In this document: positions 1 through 9,246 of the stretch, piece by piece
How the letters are laid out: each line of letters begins with the position of its first letter
How positions within the stretch are numbered: position 1 is the first letter of the stretch
NCBI GenBank assembly: GCA_002718695.1
Contig: PBFP01000024.1
Coordinates: 1-36,645, forward strand
Source of the DNA: Methanobacteriota archaeon
GTDB lineage: Archaea > Thermoplasmatota > Poseidoniia > Poseidoniales > Thalassarchaeaceae
Reading direction: 5' to 3'
Length of the DNA stretch: 36,645 nucleotides
Made by a program: the position numbers and the translations under genes
The notes under the pieces: generated by a model
What the model was told of the DNA's origin: nothing
The model's database searches: none
What the model saw: the letters and a program-made list of their open reading frames with translations, nothing else

Positions 1-2
1 AA

Positions 3-185
3 GGAAGCACAGAGGAATTGATTGTCGATTTCAACGAATCTCCTATTCCAGATGGCTTTGATGAGGGCAGGACTATTGCTGTCAGAGGGATGCTAAAGTC
101 GGAACATTCGTCTGATGGGACACTTATCTGGATAATCGAGTCCTTTGAGATTCAAACAGGCTGCCCGTCAAAGTATGAAGCTTGA
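3..185 (+). CDS. ccmE: Cytochrome c maturation heme chaperone CcmE, C-terminal part (5' truncated by window edge)
   Basis: The window opens inside this frame; about 60 C-terminal residues remain. CcmE is a membrane-anchored OB-fold protein that covalently holds heme and passes it to apocytochrome c. The visible part reads as the second half of the OB fold (VDFNESPIPDGFDEG, then GMLKSEHSSDGTLIWIIESF) and ends in TGCPSKYEA. The CPSKY stretch matches the CxxxY heme-attachment motif of the variant archaeal System I CcmE, in place of the bacterial HxxxY. The SRP RNA follows downstream. The rest of the cytochrome c maturation genes would lie upstream, outside the window. Identification rests on a short fragment plus the motif. 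Confidence 0.72.
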   Translation, partial: GSTEELIVDFNESPIPDGFDEGRTIAVRGMLKSEHSSDGTLIWIIESFEIQTGCPSKYEA

Positions 186-227
186 TTGACTGGGCATATT
201 CATAGGTGTCGTCATTGCGCGATAATC

Positions 228-532
228 GGGCTAGAGGGGGAGTTGACGTGCTCTATTTTTCACAAATCGTTGATAATGGTGACTCGAAGTCCGAGGGCGG
301 CGCAAACGAGCCTTTGGGATTACACCAGTTGACTGCGATGTCTCGCCCCCAAGAGATCCAGGTTGGCGGGAGGGGAATCCGAAGGGGTTCTGCAAACGTC
401 TTACGCCCGGGAACCAGGTCAGGCGCGGAAGCGAGCAGCCCGACCGGGGATGCTGGATGCCTTGGGATTGCGGGACGGAGGAAATCAGCGCACTAATCTC
501 ATTTGTTACGAGCGTCCACCGAGGACGTGCCC
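228..532 (+). ncRNA. ffs: Archaeal signal recognition particle (7S) RNA
   Basis: This is the RNA scaffold of SRP, which targets membrane and secreted proteins. Helix 8 of the S domain is clear at about 414-447: GGTCAGGCGC, a GGAA tetraloop, then GCGAGCAGCC. Helix 6 is the adjacent hairpin GAATCC-GAAG-GGGTTC (375-390) with a GNAR loop. Helix 5 strands pair at 340-346 (GTCTCGC) and 470-476 (GCGGGAC). The 5' domain carries GGGCTAG (228) and CGAAGTCCGAGGGC, like other archaeal 7S RNAs. GGGC at 228 can pair with GCCC at 529-532, giving about 305 nt, a normal archaeal size. Both ends are estimates. This accounts for the otherwise gene-free stretch 186-544. Confidence 0.87.
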
Positions 533-544
533 ACTATGGGTATT

Positions 545-1408
545 CTATTGTTCATTGTTGAGCAATTGTTGTACAAGTTCTTCTGTTATACCAAAGAAGT
601 TGTTTTCTGAACAACGAATCAGTAATTCCCTCCAACCTGAATGATTCTTAAGTGCAATACCTGTTAATTCCTTTCCATTTTCTAAATCCCCTCTATTAGC
701 TAGGTTAATACCGGTCCAAAAAGCGATTTCAGGATATTTATCTGCTTGTGATTTATCTAATTCCAATTCATATCCGTTTTTTGTAAACTCAGTATAAATT
801 GAATTTACTTTTAGTAATCTTTCAATTTCCTTTAGAGGTTCAGAGTGGTCATCGACATTAACGTCAACAAGTATTCCTTCCCACTCTTTATCCATGATTT
901 TGGAATCTACAACAAGAACACGTCCAGATTGCATACCTCGTATATCACCACCAGCATCTTGTCCTGCAAATAACGCTGTAAGCAGTCTATCTGCTAAATC
1001 TCCCTTGGAATTTTCAAACGCATCAGCCATTTCTTGAGGCACTGTATCGTTCCACATAAGGTTCGCTTGGCAACAGAAACCTTCGCCCATAACATGGCCC
1101 GCTGCTGGTATAGTAACTGAGCCTGTGTGTGCAGCCACTCTTCCCTTAGAGTCTAACATTGCAACCTGACGAATCTCTGAGTCTGGATCTACAGCCAATC
1201 GTTCCGAAAGCGCCTCGGATGCCGATTTTCCTTCTGCCATTAATTTCAGACCTAATGGTCCATGATCAATTAATGCCATTGCTTGGGTTACTACCGCACC
1301 TACTCCTGCATTAGCCCAGCACGCATTACCTGCCGCGTAAAAATGGGATTGTATACCAACGCCGTATTGACCGGTCTCAGAGCATTTTGCAATTATTGAA
1401 TAGGTCAT
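545..1408 (-). CDS. DUF1028 family protein (putative Ntn-hydrolase fold)
   Basis: A 287-residue protein whose first 200 residues match DUF1028: TYSIIAKCSETGQYGVGIQS at the start, then GVGAVVTQA, DSEIRQVAMLDSKGRVAAHTG, GHVMGEGFCCQANLM, and AGQDAGGDIRGMQS before a VLVVD strand. From general knowledge the family is related to Ntn hydrolases, but its substrate is unknown. The C-terminal 80 residues (HSEPLKEIERLLKVNSIYTE onward) look like a helical extension with a TPR-like tail. The ATG start gives the family's typical N-terminus. It is the last gene before the convergent SRP RNA and follows the EVE-domain gene by about 10 bases, so the two are probably co-transcribed. Confidence 0.85.
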   Translation of the reverse strand: MTYSIIAKCSETGQYGVGIQSHFYAAGNACWANAGVGAVVTQAMALIDHGPLGLKLMAEGKSASEALSERLAVDPDSEIRQVAMLDSKGRVAAHTGSVTIPAAGHVMGEGFCCQANLMWNDTVPQEMADAFENSKGDLADRLLTALFAGQDAGGDIRGMQSGRVLVVDSKIMDKEWEGILVDVNVDDHSEPLKEIERLLKVNSIYTEFTKNGYELELDKSQADKYPEIAFWTGINLANRGDLENGKELTGIALKNHSGWRELLIRCSENNFFGITEELVQQLLNNEQ

Positions 1409-1417
1409 CTTTTCCCT

Positions 1418-1891
1418 CTACAAAGAATTAGAATCTAATCCGCCTATCTGACAGACAATGGCAAAATGCTCCGCAGAAACTGGTTGAACGGAAAGCCTCT
1501 GCCCCCTCATCAACAAAGGCATCCCTTCAAGATCTCCATTTTGTCGTAATTCGGGTAAAGTCACAGGATTGAGCTCCATAATTGGTTCTATGTCCACCAT
1601 CATCCATCTAGGATTTTCGGGTGTGGCTTTGGGATCGAAATATTTCGATCCGGGATCCTGAGCAGTAAAATCTGGATAAGCCTCCTTGCAAACTTTAGCA
1701 ATTCCAGCTACATGGGGTGGTTTGCAGTTCGAATGGTAGAATAGGACCATGTCCCCAACCTTCATCTGATCTCTCATTATGTTCCTGGCCTGATAGTTTC
1801 TGACCCCATCCCAATGGGTCGAACCATCCTTAACTAATTGTGACCATGGGTAAACATGCGGTTCGCTCTTCATCAGCCAGTGGCTTGTCAT
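1418..1891 (-). CDS. EVE domain-containing protein
   Basis: A single-domain protein of 157 residues. Family landmarks are HWLMKSEPHVYPW at the N-terminus, THWDGVRNYQARN, the MKVGDMVLFYHSNCKPPHVAGIAKV core, and SKYFDPKATPENPRWMMVDI. EVE domains belong to the PUA/YTH-like fold that recognises modified bases in nucleic acid; the ligand of this short stand-alone form is not established. The ATG at 1891 is preferred over an upstream in-frame TTG at 1903 because the domain begins within three residues of it. It lies about 10 bases upstream of the DUF1028 gene on the same strand. Confidence 0.88.
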   Translation of the reverse strand: MTSHWLMKSEPHVYPWSQLVKDGSTHWDGVRNYQARNIMRDQMKVGDMVLFYHSNCKPPHVAGIAKVCKEAYPDFTAQDPGSKYFDPKATPENPRWMMVDIEPIMELNPVTLPELRQNGDLEGMPLLMRGQRLSVQPVSAEHFAIVCQIGGLDSNSL

Positions 1892-1963
1892 ATGCTTCGG
1901 CAATAGTTTACAGAAATCAAATTAACGTTAGTGACTAAAAGAATCGCCAAAAAATGATGAATA

Positions 1964-4918
1964 TTACCATGCATCCTCAGTTCTTCCAAAAACTAACGAT
2001 GCATCGATTGTTTCAGAATCGTTGGACATTGGGGCGGTATTCAATCCAGCGGTTTTTGCCATTGCACTCATGCCACCAGTTAATCCAAGGTTCGAAGTAA
2101 CCATGAACGAGTAGATTGCTGGGAGTAATAGTAATGCAGATAGAGCTGCAATTATGAGGAGGATGATTATCACCGTTACGAATGGAGTAATCGCCTCAAT
2201 TGGAATTCCATATGCACAAGTGAGTCCAGCTGCAGTCACAGTCGTAGCCTCGAAAAGACTCATCCCAGTACTAGCGCAGGATGTTCTTATTGCATCAATG
2301 GTCCCTCCCAGCTCTTTTACACGATTTGCAATATGGATAGAGAAATCGATCCCCACTCCCACCAGTATCGAGCCGATCATAACTGTGACCAGAGATAGTG
2401 AAACTCCTCCAGAATCCATAACTAGCCATTGCATTGCAACTGTGAATCCGACTGGCACAGTTGTCAAAAGTGCGTATCTGATGTCTCTGAAAACCAAAGC
2501 CAATGTCAGAATCGTGAAACCTAAAGCAAATGCTAGAGATGTCCATTGGGAATCGACGATAAGATTGTTGACCTCGATCGTTACGGATGCAACACCAATT
2601 AGCCTGTCTCCTAGCACGTCTATTGGATTAGCTGAATCTCCAGCCGCTTTGGCCCAGTTATTTATCTGATTAGCAGTTTCTTCGGTCCCTCTGACATCCA
2701 TAAATGGCATGTCAATGTATATCAGAGTCCTCTGGTAATCCGGCGATATAAACAACTCCCTCATTTCTTCAGTCATGCTGTTATAGAATACATAAAGTAA
2801 GAAATTCTGAACCTGCCTTCCACCGTCGTCTTCCTGAGCATCTAAAGTGTCTAGCAAAGTCCAAAATGAGACATTACCAGATTGCTCCCTGTCGAAAATT
2901 AACTCCGCTACTTCCTTTATTGGTTCTGGTAGGGGGGTATCATCGATAATATCGTTAATCGGTGAGCCTGAAACGTTTACTCCTACGGCTATGGCTTTCA
3001 TCAAGAATACAATAGAAACAGCGGTTGCATTTTCTACATCGTTACATTTTGACTCTAGATTCTCAATCCCCTCTAAGTTTGCGTATGGGTGGTCAGTAGT
3101 AATTGAACCTAAACCTAATTCTGGCTCGGCTCTAATGTCAGCCTCAACCAATAGGAAACCTGGCTGTCCTGCTTCGAATTCTTGTGAATACACGTCCATT
3201 TTCTTTACTGCTTCGACTTCGTTTGGAGCCATTTTCAGCAAGTCGATGTTTTCCTCTACGTTTTGACGATTATATCCTGCTGATATTATCATTAGTATGA
3301 GAAATAAAGTCAAAGTTACTCTGGACCACTTTACAGGCATATTTACAGCAGCTACGAACACTTTAGGAGGTGGGTGTGAAGGCTTCTTCAGATCGAGTAG
3401 GATTGTGAGATTTGGGACCATAACCATTGTCATTATGTATACTACTACTATGCCTCCAGCTAATGCCCATCCAACGGTTTGAATAGGTTTCATTGGAGCA
3501 AAAGTAAGGGAGATGAAGCCGATTATTGTGGTCATCGCAGAAAGGAAAACTGCTCTACCAGTGGAATTCAGGGCTGCATTCATTTTCTCTTGGGGAGTAC
3601 CTTTAGATTCTGCATAACGATTGGTAATGTGTAATCCATAAGAAACACCAAGGGCCAAAACTATCGGCCCTACCAATATTACAGTCATGGTTACCTCATA
3701 GTCCAATAACCCTATCATCCCTAATGTTACCCAAACTGCACAAAGAGTTGGCAACCCAGAGATTATCACCACCTTTACGCCCTGAACGAATCTAATTCTA
3801 CCAGTTTGAAGCAGATCGCAATGGAATATGAATAATCCCAATGCTACAGCAACAACGCCCACTGGGAAGACTTGCCAGAATAGTTTGAACGACTCCTCTG
3901 TTACTGCATTAGTTAAGGGGGCAGGCCCAGTTAATGTCATTCTCAGGCACAAAACATTGTCTTGACCATCACACTTACCTTGATTATCAGGTTGGCCCCA
4001 GTTGTTTTCTACGGCTATCTGATCGATTTTCGCTTGTGTTTCAGTAACAATATCGCCTACTGACTTATCCCCCGTATCATCTGCTATGCCGATAATTATG
4101 ACTGCTCTATTCCATCGAAATGCTTTGTCTTCTGTCGCAGTACCCACGTCTCTAACTAATTTGTCAAGAGCATTTTGTGGCATTTCTTGGAGGATCTGAT
4201 CCACTCGTTGCTGCTCATCCGGTATTGCATAATTTCCGATTAAATCCTGCTGACCATCAATGGTTTCGTTTATTTCATCAGAAAGTTGTTGATTTCCAGT
4301 CGCTTCAGCTAATCCAGAAAAAAATGCTTTTACAACTCTACCACCGCTGGAATTGACCTCTTTAATTACAGTAGAAATTGAAAGGACATATATGACATTA
4401 TCATTAACGCCTCCATCATTGGTCCTGTTGTTGATGTCCCTCTCGACAGCATCTATTTCATCTAAAATATTGATTTGAGTCACATTATAATTGTACGATT
4501 CTACATAAATTACCATAACATTGGTAGTCCAATCTTCCTCTACTTCGGAAATTAGGTTCTTGACACTATATGGGTCATCATCTGTAGGCAGATAAACCTC
4601 CAAATCCCCATTAACATTTAGTGCGGGTTCTTCGTTGCACAAGTCGGGGTTATCAAAACCATCCCGACAGTCCAAAATCCCTGAATGCGGAAGGATGAAT
4701 AATGTAAATAACAGTGAGATTACAACGGCCCAAACTGGGAACATTGTGATCATAGAAGAGCTCTCAGTTTCCCTAAATCTTCTTCTAATCCTATTGGGAA
4801 TTTTTCCTAAAGTTCGCTGAAAATTTCCAATATTAAGAGAATCTGCGCTGCCTTTGGCCTTTTCGACAACAGTATCAAAGGTACGTTCAATCGAACCTAC
4901 AGGGCGGTCTTTCGACAT
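1964..4918 (-). CDS. RND superfamily exporter (MMPL/SSD-type membrane protein)
   Basis: A 984-residue integral membrane protein built as two homologous halves, as in RND and sterol-sensing-domain transporters. Each half has one TM helix (first at about 57-78), a large extracytoplasmic loop of about 250 residues, then a block of five TM helices. The first block begins near residue 345 (LFWQVFPVGVVAVALGLFIF) and contains ILVGPIVLALGVSYGLHITNRY. The second contains MIGSILVGVGIDFSIHIANRV, the usual RND TM4 signature with an Asp-Phe-Ser motif. The cargo (lipid, hydrophobic compound or other) cannot be read from sequence. The N-terminal 55 residues are cytoplasmic and basic. It is transcribed away from valS across a 129-base intergenic region. 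Confidence 0.85.
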   Translation of the reverse strand: MSKDRPVGSIERTFDTVVEKAKGSADSLNIGNFQRTLGKIPNRIRRRFRETESSSMITMFPVWAVVISLLFTLFILPHSGILDCRDGFDNPDLCNEEPALNVNGDLEVYLPTDDDPYSVKNLISEVEEDWTTNVMVIYVESYNYNVTQINILDEIDAVERDINNRTNDGGVNDNVIYVLSISTVIKEVNSSGGRVVKAFFSGLAEATGNQQLSDEINETIDGQQDLIGNYAIPDEQQRVDQILQEMPQNALDKLVRDVGTATEDKAFRWNRAVIIIGIADDTGDKSVGDIVTETQAKIDQIAVENNWGQPDNQGKCDGQDNVLCLRMTLTGPAPLTNAVTEESFKLFWQVFPVGVVAVALGLFIFHCDLLQTGRIRFVQGVKVVIISGLPTLCAVWVTLGMIGLLDYEVTMTVILVGPIVLALGVSYGLHITNRYAESKGTPQEKMNAALNSTGRAVFLSAMTTIIGFISLTFAPMKPIQTVGWALAGGIVVVYIMTMVMVPNLTILLDLKKPSHPPPKVFVAAVNMPVKWSRVTLTLFLILMIISAGYNRQNVEENIDLLKMAPNEVEAVKKMDVYSQEFEAGQPGFLLVEADIRAEPELGLGSITTDHPYANLEGIENLESKCNDVENATAVSIVFLMKAIAVGVNVSGSPINDIIDDTPLPEPIKEVAELIFDREQSGNVSFWTLLDTLDAQEDDGGRQVQNFLLYVFYNSMTEEMRELFISPDYQRTLIYIDMPFMDVRGTEETANQINNWAKAAGDSANPIDVLGDRLIGVASVTIEVNNLIVDSQWTSLAFALGFTILTLALVFRDIRYALLTTVPVGFTVAMQWLVMDSGGVSLSLVTVMIGSILVGVGIDFSIHIANRVKELGGTIDAIRTSCASTGMSLFEATTVTAAGLTCAYGIPIEAITPFVTVIIILLIIAALSALLLLPAIYSFMVTSNLGLTGGMSAMAKTAGLNTAPMSNDSETIDASLVFGRTEDAW

Positions 4919-5047
4919 GACTCTCCAGCAGTGACGTCAACAGACACAACTTCAACCCCTCGGCAATGTTCTCACTTTGCAGACTATTTTCATACTCCAT
5001 GGCAATCGTCAAGAATGGCCATCTTAGCCGACAAGTTGGTGGAATGA

Positions 5048-7528
5048 TTGAACGGTCCCAAGATTTCTGATAAGCGTTGGAGCGTCGATCTCGAAAAACG
5101 CATCCAAGATCAACATTTTAACGATGGAACCTACAATGACAGGTATAGATTCGACCCCAATAGCGATCGGGAGATTTTCATTATCGATACCCCTCCACCT
5201 TATCCCAGTGGGACGTGGCACATTGGTGCAGTGGCTCAATACAGCATGATTGACGTAATTGCCCGTAGTCAGAGACTATTGGGAAAAGAAGTAAGGTTTC
5301 CTTGGGGCGTAGACAGGAACGGAATAAATATTGAATTTACAGTTGAGAAGAAGACTGGCAAAAAAATGCGCAGCTACGAAAGAGCAGAATTCATTGACCT
5401 ATGCAAGGAAACAATTGAAAGCTACACCGAAGAAATGAGAGAGACAGCAAAAAGAGTGGGACTCTCTTGCGATTATGAAAATGAATACCTCACTGATTCT
5501 CCTGATTATAGAGCCGTTTCACAGTCAATTTTTGTTGAATTATTCAAGCGAGGCGACATTATTGAAGATCTTCGACCAAACATATACGATCCGGTAGAGG
5601 GGACTACAATTGCTGACGCCGAGGTGCAACGAATAAACAGAAACACTTTGCTTTGCAATGTAATTTGGACTACAGAGGACGGCGAAGAAATTTCAATTTC
5701 TACCACAAGACCGGAATTAATTTGCGCTTGTGGCGTTGTAGTCGTACACCCCGATGATCACCGATATTCTCATCTCATTGGCAAGAGCGTTAAATTGCCA
5801 CTACCTGTAAGTGGCAGAGATGATTTTGTCCAAATCCAGGCGCATCCTTCTGTAAAGATGGATTTCGGCTCCGGCGTTCTAATGGTTTGCTCATTTGGAG
5901 ATCAAAATGATGTTTCTATTTTCAGGGAGCTTTCAATTAGACCGTTCGTTGCAATTGACTTAGATGGACGAATGACAAATGTCTCTGGTCCACTTTCGGG
6001 CATGAAGGTCGTTGAAGCCCGAAAAAATGCGATTGAAACACTTCAAAAAATCGGCAAGATCGATTCAATTGAGGAAAGAACGCAGGAAATTCCAGTTAGT
6101 GAAAGAGGTGGTAACCCGATTGAAATAATCCTATTGAAGGAATGGTATGTTCGCCAGACCCATGTATTAGGTAGATTATCGGAGCTCTCTGATAAAAGTC
6201 GTTTCATACCCGAGCGGAACCGACAGTTCCTACATGATTGGATGGATGGAGTCTCTATCGACTGGCCCATTAGCAGGAGAAGATGGTACCATACTGAAGT
6301 TCCAATATGGTATTCCGCGGACGGTACAAATATTGTTGTACCGCCAAAAGGAGTTTATGTCCAACCATGGCGTGAGTCCCCTCCAAAAGGATCGGAAGTA
6401 ATTGATAGAGAGACCAAGGAAATCATCGGCGACTATGAAAATCTAAGAGGGCAACTCGGAAATTTAATTGGAGAAGAAAAGGTATTTGATACCTGGATGG
6501 ACTCTTCAAATTCTAATCTTTATGTTTCTGGATATCTAAATCAGCCTGAGCTTTTTGTTAGGGCCTTTCCTACATCAATAAGGCCTCAGGGAAAGGAGAT
6601 TGTTCGAACATGGCTATATTATTCTCTATTAAAGAGCGCATTATTATTGGATAGTCCAGGGTTCCAGAATATTTGGATCGATGGATTGGGCATGGACCCT
6701 TGGGGCCGAAAGATGTCAAAATCACTTGGAAACGGTATTGACGCAGACTCTGTTTTGGAATGCGGTGCAGGAGGAAAGACCGGGTCTTGGAAAATCAAAG
6801 GAGCTAAAGGAAAACAAGTCACACTAAAAGCAAACAAAATTGGCAGTGAGTGTTTTAGGCTTTGGAAGGCATGTGATGCGCAAGTAGGAGACGACTTCCA
6901 CATTAATCCAGAGGAGATTGAAACCAAGTATTATGGAGTTTTGACAAAAATCTTCAATATTGCTAGGTTTGCAAGTCAGTTTGATGCGCCAGACGATCTG
7001 GAAACTCCACCAGTAATAGAAAAAGAGGATGTGTGGATATTATCTGAATTCGAATCAACCCTTGCTACAGTTGAGCAGTCATGGGAAAATATCGATATAT
7101 ATTCTGCCGCCCAATCAATCAAAAATTTCGGAACTGGAATATTTCCGAGTCACTGGATGGAGATGTCGAAAACTAGGCTATACGATGGGAACTCGTCTGC
7201 AACTTGGACAATTCATAGAATTGTGAGGGACCTGTTGAGTGCGTTTTCACCAATATGTCCATTCTTTACACATTATCTTTCTAGTACGTTATATGGTTTC
7301 AGTGCTGTAGATATCAGAGAATTTCCAAGATTGCCAAATGGTTGCGGGAACGATGAATTCGACTCAATGAGATCATTGACAAAAGCGCTGGTCAAATTTA
7401 ATTCAGATATATGGAAGGCAAAGAAAGAAGGAGGGGATTCACTAAAGTCTCCAATCAAGGGGATAGAGATACCGAAAGAGATCGGGCCTTTTCGAGATTC
7501 TCTAACTCAGATGCATAATATTTCTTGA
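5048..7528 (+). CDS. valS: Valyl-tRNA synthetase (archaeal type)
   Basis: A class I synthetase of 826 residues that charges tRNA-Val. Visible blocks are PPPYPSGTWHIGAVA (about residues 49-63, the HIGH-box region, read as HIGA here), the CP1 editing domain with STTRPELICACGVVVVHPDD and GSGVLMVCSFGD, then VFDTWMDSSNSN, IRPQGKEIVRTWLYY, and the KMSKS loop DPWGRKMSKSLGN near residue 555. A helical anticodon-binding domain follows. The IRPQGKEIVRTW block favours Val over Ile or Leu. The start is TTG: an in-frame TGA lies immediately before it, a GGTGG Shine-Dalgarno sits just upstream, and the nearby ATG at 5044 is out of frame. The end is one base from the convergent serA-like gene. Confidence 0.86.
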   Translation: MNGPKISDKRWSVDLEKRIQDQHFNDGTYNDRYRFDPNSDREIFIIDTPPPYPSGTWHIGAVAQYSMIDVIARSQRLLGKEVRFPWGVDRNGINIEFTVEKKTGKKMRSYERAEFIDLCKETIESYTEEMRETAKRVGLSCDYENEYLTDSPDYRAVSQSIFVELFKRGDIIEDLRPNIYDPVEGTTIADAEVQRINRNTLLCNVIWTTEDGEEISISTTRPELICACGVVVVHPDDHRYSHLIGKSVKLPLPVSGRDDFVQIQAHPSVKMDFGSGVLMVCSFGDQNDVSIFRELSIRPFVAIDLDGRMTNVSGPLSGMKVVEARKNAIETLQKIGKIDSIEERTQEIPVSERGGNPIEIILLKEWYVRQTHVLGRLSELSDKSRFIPERNRQFLHDWMDGVSIDWPISRRRWYHTEVPIWYSADGTNIVVPPKGVYVQPWRESPPKGSEVIDRETKEIIGDYENLRGQLGNLIGEEKVFDTWMDSSNSNLYVSGYLNQPELFVRAFPTSIRPQGKEIVRTWLYYSLLKSALLLDSPGFQNIWIDGLGMDPWGRKMSKSLGNGIDADSVLECGAGGKTGSWKIKGAKGKQVTLKANKIGSECFRLWKACDAQVGDDFHINPEEIETKYYGVLTKIFNIARFASQFDAPDDLETPPVIEKEDVWILSEFESTLATVEQSWENIDIYSAAQSIKNFGTGIFPSHWMEMSKTRLYDGNSSATWTIHRIVRDLLSAFSPICPFFTHYLSSTLYGFSAVDIREFPRLPNGCGNDEFDSMRSLTKALVKFNSDIWKAKKEGGDSLKSPIKGIEIPKEIGPFRDSLTQMHNIS

Positions 7529-7529
7529 A

Positions 7530-8504
7530 TTATTGAATATTATTTATTGACGTGCTCGTTACTCCTGTTTCGAAAAATTCCACAAGAAGCGAAGCCATCT
7601 CTAATCCAATTCTTGACTGAGCTTCTATTGTAGAAGCTGAAATATGCGGACTGCCATGAAAACCTTCATGGTCGATTAGACTCCCGTCATAGGGTTCGTT
7701 TTCAAATACGTCAAGTGCTAATGTACGAAGGGCCCCAGATTCCAATGCATGAGCCGCTGCATCCTCGTCAACAATCCCGCCCCTGGCACAACTAACGATA
7801 TGATTGCCACAATTTGAACCATCGAGGCCAATTCCAGGCATCATGGAGATTCTTTTCGAGTTTACCAAGTGTCTGGTTTCTTCCGTTAAATTACAGTGGA
7901 TGGATATATGTGTACATTTTTGGAAAATACCATCAATTTCATCATGCATTTGAATACTTCCTGGAGCTTCTGTAACATATGGGTCATAAACATGAATTTC
8001 CATGCCAAATTCAGTAGCAATGCGTGCTACTTCTCTCGCAATTCTTCCAAAACCGATTAATCCGAGTCTCTTGCCTCCGATCTCAGATCCTTTCAGATCC
8101 TTCTTTGCCCATTCACCTCTTCTTAGTGACCTATCGGCCGAGGAAATATTGTGAGTTGAAGAAAGAAGATGCCCAATAGTCATCTCAACCACGCTCCTTG
8201 TTGAGGATCCAGGAGTATTGCAAACTACAATCCCATGTTCGGTTGCTGCATCGATATCTATGTTATCGACGCCTACTCCTGCACGTCCGATGAAACGAAT
8301 CCCGCCGTCTTTAGTTACCGATGCACTAATCAGTTCTGCACAGAGTTTGGTAGCACTTCGAATAACAACAGCATCGAAAATTGCAAGTGAACCATCCAAT
8401 ATCTCTTCAAAAGTGTGATGTCTGAGCTCTAATTCATGGCCCGCTGACTCAAGAAACGCTATTGTTTTCTCATCCATTCCATCTGTAACAGCTATTCGTC
8501 CCAT
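7530..8504 (-). CDS. serA: D-3-phosphoglycerate dehydrogenase-like D-2-hydroxyacid dehydrogenase (short form)
   Basis: A 324-residue NAD-dependent D-2-hydroxyacid dehydrogenase. Landmarks: RAGVGVDNIDIDAATEHGI and NTPGSSTRSVVEM in the first lobe, the Rossmann glycine motif GLIGFGRIA, the catalytic Arg in SCARGGIVDE, a Glu in DVFENEPY and the catalytic His in GSPHISAST. The sequence is closest to SerA, the first step of serine synthesis. It stops right after the catalytic lobes and lacks the C-terminal ACT (and ASB) domains of the roughly 525-residue SerA proteins, so feedback inhibition by serine through ACT is not expected. Start chosen at ATG 8504, where MGRIAVTDGMD begins the fold; an in-frame ATG at 8531 exists. 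Another hydroxyacid substrate remains possible. Confidence 0.82.
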   Translation of the reverse strand: MGRIAVTDGMDEKTIAFLESAGHELELRHHTFEEILDGSLAIFDAVVIRSATKLCAELISASVTKDGGIRFIGRAGVGVDNIDIDAATEHGIVVCNTPGSSTRSVVEMTIGHLLSSTHNISSADRSLRRGEWAKKDLKGSEIGGKRLGLIGFGRIAREVARIATEFGMEIHVYDPYVTEAPGSIQMHDEIDGIFQKCTHISIHCNLTEETRHLVNSKRISMMPGIGLDGSNCGNHIVSCARGGIVDEDAAAHALESGALRTLALDVFENEPYDGSLIDHEGFHGSPHISASTIEAQSRIGLEMASLLVEFFETGVTSTSINNIQ

Positions 8505-8594
8505 ATTTTCTACCCCTGTATTCAACTGCATGAATATTGTGAATGCTTTGTCCGTAGAATTGAAATCATCTACCCCCTATTGGAGTTCGATAGA

Positions 8595-9188
8595 ATGGGT
8601 CTCGAATTGCCACAACTAAACTATGATTATGATGCCTTGGAGCCGTACATTGATGCCGAAACTATGGAATTACATCACTCAAAGCACCATGCGGCGTATA
8701 CTGCAAAATTGAATGCTGCTATTGATGGCACTGAATTAGATAATTTGACCATCGAGGAGATCATGGTCAACGGGTTTGAAAATGCTGCAGTCAGAAACAA
8801 TGGCGGGGGCTACTGGAACCATTCCCTGTTTTGGAATACTATGAGCCCAAACGGTGGCGGTGAACCAAGTGGCACGCTAGCAAATGCCATTATGGACAAA
8901 TTCGGCTCATTTGAAGGCATGAAAGAAGAGTTCTCCAACGCCGCAATGACTCGGTTCGGTAGTGGTTGGGCTTGGCTATGTGTGTGTGCGGGGGAATTAT
9001 GCATTTGTTCAACTCCGAATCAAGATAACCCATTGATGCTCGGGGAAGGAGTTCCAATATTGGGACTTGATGTATGGGAGCACGCGTACTACAAGAAATT
9101 CGGTCCAGCTAGGTCAGACTACATAGAATCGTGGTGGAATGTAGTTGACTGGGTACGAGTATCGGAGAACTTCGAAAACGCAATTTAA
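8595..9188 (+). CDS. sodA: Superoxide dismutase, Fe/Mn family, Mn-type residues
   Basis: This enzyme dismutates superoxide to oxygen and hydrogen peroxide. The N-terminal helix pair reads LPQLNYDYDALEPYID and TMELHHSKHHAAY (first His ligand). GGYWNHSLFW holds the second His. The C-terminal domain has the ligands Asp and His in LDVWEHAYY, then IESWWNVVDW. The Gly-Gly before WNHSLFW and the Gln in TPNQDNPLM are the pair typical of Mn-dependent rather than Fe-dependent members, although cambialistic use is possible. The ATG at 8595 gives the standard short N-terminus; an in-frame TTG at 8580 would add five residues. GGAG lies nine bases upstream of the ATG. The divergent serA-like gene starts about 90 bases away. 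Its presence indicates an aerobic lifestyle. Confidence 0.93.
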   Translation: MGLELPQLNYDYDALEPYIDAETMELHHSKHHAAYTAKLNAAIDGTELDNLTIEEIMVNGFENAAVRNNGGGYWNHSLFWNTMSPNGGGEPSGTLANAIMDKFGSFEGMKEEFSNAAMTRFGSGWAWLCVCAGELCICSTPNQDNPLMLGEGVPILGLDVWEHAYYKKFGPARSDYIESWWNVVDWVRVSENFENAI

Positions 9189-9246
9189 GCTCATTGAAGT
9201 ATAATATAAACCGCTTAATTATTGGCTATAATCGCTACCCCGTTAC

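Noticed and set aside
206-644. Two open frames on the plus strand (206-496 and 363-644)
   Set aside because: They lie over the SRP RNA, whose helices 5, 6 and 8 explain the sequence, and over the end of the DUF1028 gene; their translations are Arg/Gly-rich and resemble no family.
2154-2669. 171-codon frame antisense to the RND exporter, and similar long antisense frames (for example 26696-27235, 32979-33566, 20178-20672)
   Set aside because: Each lies fully or largely opposite a clearly identified gene, has no ribosome site and shows Ser/Thr/Ile-rich translation typical of antisense shadows.
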